This document shows positions 16,794 through 23,621 of a stretch of 31,624 nt of DNA, in pieces. The stretch covers positions 1 to 31,624 of the forward strand of contig DAPV01000072.1 in the NCBI GenBank assembly GCA_002502625.1. The letters run 5' to 3'. Numbering within the stretch: position 1 is the stretch's first letter; each line of letters opens with the position of its first letter. The DNA is from Euryarchaeota archaeon UBA125. GTDB lineage: Archaea > Thermoplasmatota > Poseidoniia > Poseidoniales > Thalassarchaeaceae. The notes under the pieces are model-generated. The model saw only the letters and a list, made by a program, of their open reading frames with translations, made no database searches and was not told the origin of the DNA. The translations under genes were made by a program, and so were the position numbers.

Positions 16794-16824
16794 CGCGGGA
16801 GAGGACCTGTCCTCGTAGACCGCG
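16794..16824 (+). promoter_or_regulatory. Hairpin before L1, possible L1 autoregulatory element
   Basis: Two stacked stems: CGCGG (16794-16798) with CCGCG (16820-16824), and GAGGA (16801-16805) with TCCTC (16810-16814) closed by a CCTG loop. They are separated by an asymmetric internal loop (GA opposite GTAGA). The outer stem touches the first base of the L1 SD. L1 represses its own mRNA in bacteria and methanogens by binding a stem with an asymmetric internal loop that mimics its 23S site, so this is a candidate operator. Pairing is seen; binding is inferred. Confidence 0.45.
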
Positions 16825-16832
16825 GAGGTGAT
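16824..16832 (+). promoter_or_regulatory. Shine-Dalgarno site of L1
   Basis: GGAGGTGAT is a full match to the archaeal anti-SD sequence and ends five bases before ATG 16838. A competing ATG at 16831 overlaps the SD itself and is unlikely to be used. Confidence 0.8.
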
Positions 16833-16837
16833 GAAAA

Positions 16838-17482
16838 ATGAAAGAAAAAATCCAAGAAGCAATTCAACAGGCTCTAGACGAGGCTCCAGAGCGAAAATTT
16901 GTAGAGACATTAGAGTTCTCTTTTACAATTAAGGATGTAGATTTGAAGAATCCAACAAATAGGATTCAAGAAGAGATACGTCTTCCTCACGGTCGTGGCA
17001 AAGATATCTCCATTGCTATGTTTGCATCAGGAGAGATGGCTGTGAAAGCAAAGGATGCTGGTGTTGATGTTTTGGATCCTTCTACAATCGAAGACTTAGG
17101 TGGTAATCGCCAACAAGCACGGAAAATAGCAAAGAAGTATGATTTCTTTCTTTCAGAAGTTCCCCACATGGGTAACATTGGACGTTTCCTTGGTCAGGTA
17201 TTAGGTCCACGCGGTAAGATGCCTCGTCCAGTTCCTCCAGTAATGGATATAGGTGCTCTAAGTAATGGTCTAAGAACCACTTCTATGATTCGTTCCCGTG
17301 ATAAAATTACATTCCATGGCCCTATTGGTTCTCGTTCTCAAACTATTGATGAGTTAACTGAGAATGCTATGGCGATTTGGAATCGTGTGATGGGTAGACT
17401 CGAACGTGGCCATAACAATATCCGTTCATGTTATGTCAAGACATCAATGGGTCCATCTGTCAAGATTGAGGTGATTAATTGA
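16838..17482 (+). CDS. rpl1: Ribosomal protein uL1
   Basis: The L1 stalk protein of the large subunit, which binds 23S rRNA helices 76-78 and helps move deacylated tRNA out of the E site. At 214 residues it is the standard archaeal length. The conserved core appears as FLSEVPHMGNIGRFLGQVLG followed by PRGKMPRPVPP, which is the L1 signature, and the C-terminus ends with YVKTSMGPSVKIEV. The gene has a perfect SD and a preceding hairpin that could be its autoregulatory target. Its stop overlaps the TTG start of L10 by four bases (TTGA), implying coupled translation. Confidence 0.97.
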   Translation: MKEKIQEAIQQALDEAPERKFVETLEFSFTIKDVDLKNPTNRIQEEIRLPHGRGKDISIAMFASGEMAVKAKDAGVDVLDPSTIEDLGGNRQQARKIAKKYDFFLSEVPHMGNIGRFLGQVLGPRGKMPRPVPPVMDIGALSNGLRTTSMIRSRDKITFHGPIGSRSQTIDELTENAMAIWNRVMGRLERGHNNIRSCYVKTSMGPSVKIEVIN

Positions 17483-18498
17483 TTCCTAAGGCGGCTCAGT
17501 GGAAAAAAGACCGTGTAGGTCAACTTGAAGATATTCTCAAGTCCGATGGAGTTGTCGGTATTGTAGATATTTCCGGAGTTCCAGCTACAAATATGCTTGA
17601 TATGCGTGCTAATCTTAGATCTGGTATGACTGCTACTATGGCTAAGAAAACTCTAATTCGACGTGCATGGAATAATGCAGGTCTTGATCAAGGGCATTTG
17701 GATGTACTTCTTGATGGTGTAGTTCAGCCAATGTTGGTTCATACTCAAAATTACAATGCTTTCCAATTGTACAATGAATTAGATAAGACTCGTCAAGGAC
17801 GTGCTGCTAAAGACGGAGAGATTGCTCCAGATGATATTATTGTAGAGCAAGGAGAGACCGAATTCGCGCCAGGTCCTATTGTTGGTGAATTAGGTGCTGT
17901 AGGTATTCCAGCAAAGATCGATAAGGGTAAGGTAGTAATTCAGAAATCAACCACTGTTGTAAAAGCTGGAGAGCCCATTGAAGGAGATTTAGGTATGATG
18001 CTATCTAAGTTAGGAATTAATCCTATTGAGATTGGACTAATTTTATCCGGTGTGATTGAAGAAGGAACAGTTCTTCCTGCAGATTCTCTTAACATTGATA
18101 CAGATGCTTTCAGAAACGATATCATTACAGCAATGTCAGGTGCATTCAATCTTGCATGCAATGTTTCTTGGTACACATCGGAGACTTTGCCAACATTACT
18201 TTCCAAGGCCAGCACAGAGGCATTCAATGTCGCTGTTGAAGCTGGTGTATCCAATGAAAAGACCATCCCGGTCTTTATTTCTCGTGCCCAAGGGCGCGCT
18301 TTGGCCCTCGCTGGCCATCTAGATTCCTCTGCCTTGGACGATGAACTCGCCGAGATGCTCGGTGCAGCAGCGGCTTCGGCTGTTGTTGTTTCTGATGCAC
18401 CAAGTGATGATGCTGCAGAAGTGGCTGATCAACCCGAGGAAGAGGAAGAAGAGGAGGAAGAAGCCGGCTTTGGCGGCCTTGGAGATCTCTTCGGTTAA
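17479..18498 (+). CDS. rpl10: Ribosomal stalk protein uL10 (P0)
   Basis: The stalk base protein of the large subunit. It binds the GTPase-centre rRNA next to L11 and carries several L12 (P1) dimers on C-terminal helices. The 339 residues match archaeal P0. The N-terminal rRNA-binding domain (KAAQWKKDRV, then MAKKTLIRRAW) and the archaeal/eukaryal insertion domain (about 105-185) are present. An Ala-rich helix, a run of nine Glu and the factor-binding tail GFGGLGDLFG follow. The start is TTG at 17479, overlapping the L1 stop; no ATG lies nearby at the expected N-terminus. The protein should still assemble the stalk although its partner L11 lacks its N-terminal domain. Confidence 0.96.
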   Translation: MIPKAAQWKKDRVGQLEDILKSDGVVGIVDISGVPATNMLDMRANLRSGMTATMAKKTLIRRAWNNAGLDQGHLDVLLDGVVQPMLVHTQNYNAFQLYNELDKTRQGRAAKDGEIAPDDIIVEQGETEFAPGPIVGELGAVGIPAKIDKGKVVIQKSTTVVKAGEPIEGDLGMMLSKLGINPIEIGLILSGVIEEGTVLPADSLNIDTDAFRNDIITAMSGAFNLACNVSWYTSETLPTLLSKASTEAFNVAVEAGVSNEKTIPVFISRAQGRALALAGHLDSSALDDELAEMLGAAAASAVVVSDAPSDDAAEVADQPEEEEEEEEEAGFGGLGDLFG

Positions 18499-18511
18499 AT
18501 TAAAAAAAAAG

Positions 18512-18518
18512 AAGGTGA
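18512..18518 (+). promoter_or_regulatory. Shine-Dalgarno site of L12
   Basis: AAGGTGA lies six bases before ATG 18525 in an A-rich leader. It follows the L10 stop by 13 bases. The strong site fits the need to make several copies of L12 per ribosome. Confidence 0.65.
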
Positions 18519-18524
18519 AAAAAA

Positions 18525-18836
18525 ATGGAATATGTATACGCTGCTATGTTACTGCATTCGGCTGAGAAGAAAATTGATGATAAGACTGTCACAGCGGTTC
18601 TAACCGCTGCTGGTGTAGATGCTGATAAAGCAAGAGTCAAGGCTCTTGTGGCATCTTTGTCTGATGTCGACATTGGTGAAGCAATGGCTACTGCTGTTGC
18701 TGCTCCAGTGGCTGCTGGAGCTCCGGCAGCCGCTGTTGGTGGTGGAGATGCCCCAGCAGCTGCTGAAGAAGCGCCAGCTGAAGAAGAGGAAGAAGAGGGC
18801 GGCGGATTCGGCGGCCTCGGCGACCTCTTTGGCTAA
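18525..18836 (+). CDS. rpl12: Ribosomal stalk protein L12 (P1)
   Basis: An acidic stalk protein of the archaeal/eukaryal P1 type (not homologous to bacterial L7/L12), present as dimers on P0, that recruits translational GTPases. The 103 residues comprise the N-terminal helical dimerisation domain (MEYVYAAMLLHSAEKKIDD to about residue 58), an Ala/Pro/Gly-rich flexible hinge, a Glu-rich stretch and the tail GFGGLGDLFG. The last ten residues equal those of L10 although the codons differ. It is the final gene of the ribosomal group and is followed by a GC-rich structured spacer. Confidence 0.96.
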   Translation: MEYVYAAMLLHSAEKKIDDKTVTAVLTAAGVDADKARVKALVASLSDVDIGEAMATAVAAPVAAGAPAAAVGGGDAPAAAEEAPAEEEEEEGGGFGGLGDLFG

Positions 18837-18864
18837 TCAACGAAGCTGCATTTCAGATTGGAAC

Positions 18865-18880
18865 CCCGTATTAGTACGGG
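18865..18880 (+). terminator. Hairpin after L12, possible transcript end
   Basis: CCCGTA and TACGGG form a perfect six-pair stem with a TTAG loop, 28 bases after the L12 stop. No T-run follows, so it is not a classical terminator; it may protect the 3' end or be part of the larger structured region next to it. Confidence 0.3.
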
Positions 18881-18885
18881 ATGAC

Positions 18886-18959
18886 TGTGGATTACTGGCC
18901 GTTCGGCAATCGGACGGGCGCCACTGGGCGGTTCTCACCCCCTCTGTGTCCAGACCACA
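18886..18959 (+). other. GC-rich predicted multi-stem RNA element (candidate ncRNA or 5' leader)
   Basis: An outer stem TGTGG (18886-18890) pairs with CCACA (18955-18959). A second layer CTGG (18895-18898) pairs with CCAG (18950-18953). Inside lie a seven-pair hairpin, CCGTTCG (18899-18905) with CGGACGG (18911-18917) and loop GCAAT, and a weaker GGGCGG/CCCCC hairpin (18926-18942). The segment is much richer in GC than the surrounding genes. I could not fit it to a tRNA, SRP RNA or C/D box pattern. It ends 12 bases before the next gene and could be its leader. Confidence 0.35.
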
Positions 18960-18971
18960 TCAATCGAAGTG

Positions 18972-19511
18972 ATGATGTCGGATGACGTTCTCGAGTCGAC
19001 TGTGAGCTACGCGACAGTCTATGAGATCCCAGTCAGTGTTGGCTCAGTCGATGCTGTTCGTTCTTTCAGAATAATAGCTGAAATGGCAGGATGGACAGTT
19101 ACTCGCCATGAAGGTAAGAGACCAGTCCATCGTATGGCGATAATTATGCCACTTCAACAGTCGGTTCGAACGTTTGGGATAGTAATTGATAATGGTCCAT
19201 TGGAAGGTGCTGCAATGCAAGCATGGTCTCATACTCCTGGCTCTGCAGGAGAGATCACTACAACAGAATGGGTACTACCTGAATCAATTGATGAATCCAT
19301 TTGGAATGATTTCATTTGTGCTTGGTCTGCAGATTTACCTAGAATTCCCAATCGTTGGACATTTTGGGAACGAAGTCGTATTGGATATATGTTGCCCGAA
19401 TATGGTAGATCAAAACGAAGATTAGCTAGTTGGGGTTTGAATCGAAAATGGAAAAAAACCGAGGAAATTAGAGTTAATTGGCCACCAACTAGTGTGTATG
19501 AATCGGAATAA
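18972..19511 (+). CDS. Hypothetical Trp-rich soluble protein
   Basis: About 179 residues, unknown family. There is no signal peptide or clear membrane span. Composition is notable for ten or so tryptophans, many in the second half (EWVLP, IWND, CAWSAD, RWTFWERS, SWGLNRKWKK, NWPP), and a basic stretch near the C-terminus. The central part alternates hydrophobic residues (MAIIMPL, FGIVID) like a small alpha/beta domain. The start could be ATG 18972 or 18975, or GTG 18969, all in frame. It lies immediately downstream of the structured spacer after L12 and 43 bases before the next membrane-anchored protein on the same strand. Real gene likely; function not assignable. Confidence 0.6.
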   Translation: MMSDDVLESTVSYATVYEIPVSVGSVDAVRSFRIIAEMAGWTVTRHEGKRPVHRMAIIMPLQQSVRTFGIVIDNGPLEGAAMQAWSHTPGSAGEITTTEWVLPESIDESIWNDFICAWSADLPRIPNRWTFWERSRIGYMLPEYGRSKRRLASWGLNRKWKKTEEIRVNWPPTSVYESE

Positions 19512-19554
19512 ATCAAACGGGACATTGAAAAACATGGACCTATCATAACTGTCT

Positions 19555-20256
19555 ATGGACCTAGCGGAGACGTTCCAAGATCGTCGAAGTCAAGTTATGT
19601 TAGGGGTCTCAGTCTTCTTCATGTTCCTTTTTCCAATTTATTTTGCAATGGTCCCAGGATTAGTTGGTCTAGATGATTCTTCTTCGACTAGTGGACCATC
19701 TGGAATGTGGACAGTTTCCTTTACTGAAGAAACATTGACACAATCTTTGACAACACCTGCTTTATCTGATGGAGATACAGAAGAAGATACATTCACAATT
19801 ACTGAAGATATGATTGGTGATTCTAAAAATTTGGCTTCAGTGACGGTGACCATAGAGTGTCAAGATCAGGGGGCTGTAGGACCGGGAGAAAATAACGGAG
19901 TAGATGCCTCATCTGATGTATCAGGCGTAAGTGGGGAACTTGAAGATCAAACTGATGGAGGGAATTGTGGAAATGGTATTGCAGCATCAATGACTTGGAT
20001 TCTAATTGATGGTTATGATGGAGCGGATTACGAAGCAGATGGAACAGAATCTGATATCCGATCTCAATGGATGGATTCAGATGATGGACGTGGAGATTGG
20101 ATTGTTGAATTAATCGCAGATGTTCAGAATGATGCAGGACAAGGATTCGGATTTCTTGGCTCAGATGATCAAACATATGATATTACTTGGACTGCTACTA
20201 TCTTTGAGGTATCAATGGAACCTGTTGTAGATATTGAAGATCCAACAACTGCATGA
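19555..20256 (+). CDS. Membrane-anchored extracytoplasmic protein, unknown function
   Basis: A 233-residue protein with a short cytoplasmic N-terminus (MDLAETFQDRRSQ), one membrane helix at about 15-38, and an acidic Ser/Thr/Asp/Gly-rich exterior domain. The exterior part alternates beta-like segments (MWTVSFTEE, SVTVTIEC, MTWILID, YDITWTATIFEV) with acidic loops. It contains two Cys (IEC and GGNCGNG) that could form a disulphide, and it looks like a single beta-sandwich. The positive N-terminal end fits Nin-Cout topology. It ends two bases from the convergent GTPase gene. I recognise no family; a surface or envelope role is inferred from topology. Confidence 0.65.
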   Translation: MDLAETFQDRRSQVMLGVSVFFMFLFPIYFAMVPGLVGLDDSSSTSGPSGMWTVSFTEETLTQSLTTPALSDGDTEEDTFTITEDMIGDSKNLASVTVTIECQDQGAVGPGENNGVDASSDVSGVSGELEDQTDGGNCGNGIAASMTWILIDGYDGADYEADGTESDIRSQWMDSDDGRGDWIVELIADVQNDAGQGFGFLGSDDQTYDITWTATIFEVSMEPVVDIEDPTTA

Positions 20257-20257
20257 T

Positions 20258-21532
20258 TCATGTTTTTGCATGAATCTTTACAACATCGTCATTTGCTAAT
20301 TCATGATCTGCACCAATTACTCTTCCAGTTCTTGCATCGGTAGCTCTGATGAATCCATCCCCTAAATCTGTGTGAACAGCATAAGCGAGATCTTTTGCTG
20401 TTGAACCTTGAGGAATTAGGAGAGCATCAGGAAGAATTTTTCCATCTCCATCAATCCACTTTGATTCATCTTGGACAGGATAGGCTACGATTCGATCTAA
20501 TCTGTCAAAAACAACAGATGACATTAGAGAGATTAATCCAGTCCCTCCCATGTTTTCAATTCGCTTAGATAACGCATCAAGTCCTTTCTTCTGCGCATCA
20601 TTCAATTCAGTAGATTCTGAAATTGTGAAGTCATTATCTCCTGGTCGATATTCAATTGCACCTGCTTTTGCTGCTCTTCGTAATCCGAGTTCGGTTTCTG
20701 CAGATGTAGCTTCAATTAATCCACCTTTTTCTTCAATACGTTGTTTCAAGATCATCCACTTTGAAGGATCTGCCAAATCTGCTTTATTTGCAGCAACATA
20801 AACTGGAAACAATTGTTCACGTAAATTACTAGCTAATCTACTAACTGCATCTTGTTTCCATGTCCAAGGAACATCAAGGTTAGGATTTTCAGAAATGAAT
20901 GAAGACAGACTTGTAGTGACCATTGACTCATTTGCTCCAAGTCCACTCAGTTGTGAATGAATATAACGTACCAATGCAATTTGTCCTTCTGCTTGAGCCC
21001 TCCTTGCACCACGTGCCCAAGAGTCATTGAGAATTCCAGATATCCAAGCATCTAATTCATTGAGTAAAAAATCATATTCTTCTTCGGGGTTACAAGCATC
21101 TTCTCCTATTGGATTCCCTTCAATATCAGTGGTTCCAGAAGCATCTACAACTTGAATTAAGGCATCACAATTCGCAAGGTCCGATAAGAATTGATTTCCA
21201 CGCCCTCTTCCCTGATGTGCATCAGGAACTAATCCTGCAACATCAACTAAGGTTATTGGAACAATTCTTCGATATCCTATACAAGATCCTGTTCTAGGCG
21301 TGCAAATACTACCTCTTCGCTCACCATCTGAATCAATTATTCTACCGTTTTCTTCCATTTTTTTTACTAAATCAAAACAAGCACAAGGAGATCTTAGAGG
21401 TATCCAAGCGATTCCGATATTGGCCTCTATGGTAGTGAATGGATAATTTGCAATCTCAACAACGGTTTCTGTTAATGCAGCGAAAGTTGTTGATTTACCA
21501 ACATTTGGTTTACCAACAAGACCGATTCTCAT
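20258..21532 (-). CDS. OBG/YchF-family GTPase, archaeal Ygr210-like, with TGS domain
   Basis: A TRAFAC-class P-loop NTPase of 424 residues. G1 is GKPNVGKST at residues 7-15, G3 is DVAGL (then VPDAHQGRGRGNQFL), and G4 is NKAD (in YVAANKADL). The Cys-containing insert CTPRTGSCIGYRRIVP before G3 and the DASGTTDIEGNP segment are marks of the Ygr210 branch, the archaeal/fungal relatives of YchF/OLA1. The C-terminal about 75 residues (ALLIPQGSTAKDLAYAVHTD to the end) form a TGS domain. Relatives associate with ribosomes and may bind ATP or GTP; the cellular job is not settled. It is transcribed opposite to the preceding genes and seven bases downstream of the membrane operon. Confidence 0.92.
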   Translation of the reverse strand: MRIGLVGKPNVGKSTTFAALTETVVEIANYPFTTIEANIGIAWIPLRSPCACFDLVKKMEENGRIIDSDGERRGSICTPRTGSCIGYRRIVPITLVDVAGLVPDAHQGRGRGNQFLSDLANCDALIQVVDASGTTDIEGNPIGEDACNPEEEYDFLLNELDAWISGILNDSWARGARRAQAEGQIALVRYIHSQLSGLGANESMVTTSLSSFISENPNLDVPWTWKQDAVSRLASNLREQLFPVYVAANKADLADPSKWMILKQRIEEKGGLIEATSAETELGLRRAAKAGAIEYRPGDNDFTISESTELNDAQKKGLDALSKRIENMGGTGLISLMSSVVFDRLDRIVAYPVQDESKWIDGDGKILPDALLIPQGSTAKDLAYAVHTDLGDGFIRATDARTGRVIGADHELANDDVVKIHAKT

Positions 21533-21539
21533 GGGTAGT

Positions 21540-23231
21540 TTACTCCTCTTCAGAGAGTATGGTAGGTCCTACTGAATCATCAATTCCCTCATCAGTGGTT
21601 AGAACAGTATCTAATGTCACTCCTGCGGTTAGAAGATCTCTAACACTTGTGCTTCCAGAAATCACATATCTAGAAGGTCCAAGAATACTGAATTCTGGTC
21701 CAGAATCAATAGAACGAGATCCTCTTACCACATTTTGGGCTAAGAATAGAATCCCAAGAACTACACCGTAGAATAGAACTGAAGCAATTGGTTTCAGTTC
21801 TGCTGCTGTAGAACTAAACCCTTCTTCAAGTCCGGCCTCAGCAAATGATATCTCAGCGAAGTCTGACATCATACTGACCATAAAAGATCCAATAATACCT
21901 AATCCGAGAATCCATATCGCCCTTATTCCTGAAGATTGACTTTCGAGTTCCTTTCCTGTAGCATCAGGAATAATTGCTAATGCTCCACCCAATGCGAGTG
22001 GAATAATCGCTCCCCAAATAGTTCCAAGACGGACTGAACCAATTGCTGCAGATAATTCGTTACTACCGCTCATTGCATCAAGAGTAGTAAATAGTGACGT
22101 GATTGACATAATTGGTAACATGAATGCACCAAAAGCAATCAGAGTAAGAGCCGTATCTTCAAAAATTGCGCCTGAACGTCTAATGGCTGTAAGTACATTT
22201 GTCGAGAACATGAACATTACTGGTATAGAAAGTGCCATCAAAGCAGTAATTATTAGAGAAGAAGTACAATTTGTTTCACTTCCACAAGGAGGGAAAGATG
22301 CTCCGGCAGTTACACCAAGATCCAATGGAAGCCATGCTAGTTCAAGGAAACTTAGACTGGCAGGATCATATCCCATCGGCGATACCGTTACTATAGTTCC
22401 TACAAGTGTAAGAGCGACCAATGAACGACTTGGAATTGGAATTCCTGTTGTTGAAGGAATTGCATAATAGACTACACCAAAAATCAAACAAAGGAACATT
22501 CCAATGTGGAGTTGTTCACTAATCCATAGGGTATGAGGTGCTGCTTCTGGGCCAAGAACAACGAACGTTATCGAACTAACAAACCATCCTACTAATCCTA
22601 TGATGATAAACCATTGAGGAGCTTCAAGACCTGTGGTTTGCTCTCTAATAGTAAGTAATAAATTTGCAATTATAGCTAATGCAGCTAATGCTGGAATGTT
22701 ATATCCAGCAAAGGCAACTAAATTTCCTATATCATTCTGAATCTGACTTCCAATAACGAAAAGAAGGATGCCTGCAGTGAAAACCATTGCCATCAATCCT
22801 GCATTTGTTTCATTAGACAGAGTGGTATCTGCCATTCTAGGAATAATATGTAAAGAAGAACCGATTAATACCATGATCATTCCTCCAAAGGTTGTCATAA
22901 TACTAGGAGTAAATGCTGCATTTCCTGTTAAATCCCAACTCCATGATTGTAGACTGTAAAGGGCATTAGGAGAATGACCTAACCAAAGATCAATGAAAGT
23001 AATACTAGCGCCAATGAATAACCATACAATTCCGTGATTAATCCAAGATGCAGAAGCAGTCCCTGATCTTCCTTCAAGTATCGTTGCTCCGGGACCTAAT
23101 GCCTTACCAAGCATGAAACCAGTCATTCCTGCAACTGCATCTCCTAGGAAACCAAGACCTGCCCGTAATCTCCAAGCAAAGACCAACAAGGCGCCCCAGA
23201 AAATTAACATCATGAGAATTATTGTATCCAT
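21540..23231 (-). CDS. CcoN-like (heme-copper oxidase subunit I superfamily) membrane protein lacking metal ligands
   Basis: About 563 residues with 13-14 membrane helices. Several helices match the cbb3 oxidase catalytic subunit by pattern: WISEQLHIGMFLCLIFGVVYY corresponds to WYGHNAVGFFLTAGFLGIMYY, followed by a P-x-P-S-R-S turn, then later helices ending GSVRLGTIWGAI where CcoN has GHVHSGALGW. Positions that carry CuB and heme His in CcoN read Gln, Met-Gly, Ser and Arg here. A few other His remain (residues 66, 128, 233, 242) but not at the expected places. Oxygen reduction is thus unlikely. ATG 23231 is chosen because an SD, GGAGTGAT, stands at the right distance; a GTG at 23240 overlaps the upstream stop. 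Family assignment is by eye. Confidence 0.6.
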   Translation of the reverse strand: MDTIILMMLIFWGALLVFAWRLRAGLGFLGDAVAGMTGFMLGKALGPGATILEGRSGTASASWINHGIVWLFIGASITFIDLWLGHSPNALYSLQSWSWDLTGNAAFTPSIMTTFGGMIMVLIGSSLHIIPRMADTTLSNETNAGLMAMVFTAGILLFVIGSQIQNDIGNLVAFAGYNIPALAALAIIANLLLTIREQTTGLEAPQWFIIIGLVGWFVSSITFVVLGPEAAPHTLWISEQLHIGMFLCLIFGVVYYAIPSTTGIPIPSRSLVALTLVGTIVTVSPMGYDPASLSFLELAWLPLDLGVTAGASFPPCGSETNCTSSLIITALMALSIPVMFMFSTNVLTAIRRSGAIFEDTALTLIAFGAFMLPIMSITSLFTTLDAMSGSNELSAAIGSVRLGTIWGAIIPLALGGALAIIPDATGKELESQSSGIRAIWILGLGIIGSFMVSMMSDFAEISFAEAGLEEGFSSTAAELKPIASVLFYGVVLGILFLAQNVVRGSRSIDSGPEFSILGPSRYVISGSTSVRDLLTAGVTLDTVLTTDEGIDDSVGPTILSEEE

Positions 23232-23236
23232 GATAA

Positions 23237-23515
23237 TCACTCCTTTACCGCCCCTACTAGAACACTAGCAACAAGTGAAAAGAATCCAATCATTATTCCT
23301 AATATGAAGAACCAGATGGTACTATCCATTACTCCAGAAAGAAGTGGTATCACGTCACTTAGTACAGGGAACCCATGACCTGGGTATAATACGTCATACA
23401 ATACTAGGAAAATTAAGAGAATGATAAATCCCATTGCGATTGCCATTCTTCTCAATTCTGGTTCCTCATCGGAACGCATGTAATCCAACAGCCCAAATCC
23501 ACTATCTTCTTCCAT
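23237..23515 (-). CDS. Small two-helix membrane protein, partner of the CcoN-like protein
   Basis: A 92-residue protein with an acidic, soluble N-terminus (about 1-22) and two hydrophobic helices, about 24-44 and 66-90. There is no CxxCH heme motif and no obvious metal site. A strong SD-like GGAGG precedes ATG 23515 on the minus strand by about ten bases. Its stop lies five bases before the ATG of the CcoN-like gene, and the SD of that gene overlaps its end, so they form a tight two-gene operon. It may be an accessory subunit of the same membrane complex (inference from operon only). Confidence 0.65.
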   Translation of the reverse strand: MEEDSGFGLLDYMRSDEEPELRRMAIAMGFIILLIFLVLYDVLYPGHGFPVLSDVIPLLSGVMDSTIWFFILGIMIGFFSLVASVLVGAVKE

Positions 23516-23621
23516 AAACTCTCAACCTCCCTCACTTTACGGTGTTGGGTGTTCCTTCCAATGTTCTGCCGCCCTTAAGCGTTGGGCGAATGTTGAGTGT
23601 AAAGCAACGTACCAATGCCAA

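Noticed and set aside
18886..18959. Possible tRNA in the spacer after L12 because of a GGTTCTCACCCC stretch
   Set aside because: The T-arm stem has a mismatch, there is no D-arm signature, and no seven-pair acceptor stem fits the spacing.
21439..22467. Long plus-strand reading frames opposite the GTPase and CcoN-like genes
   Set aside because: They lie wholly antisense to well-supported genes and encode no recognisable domain.
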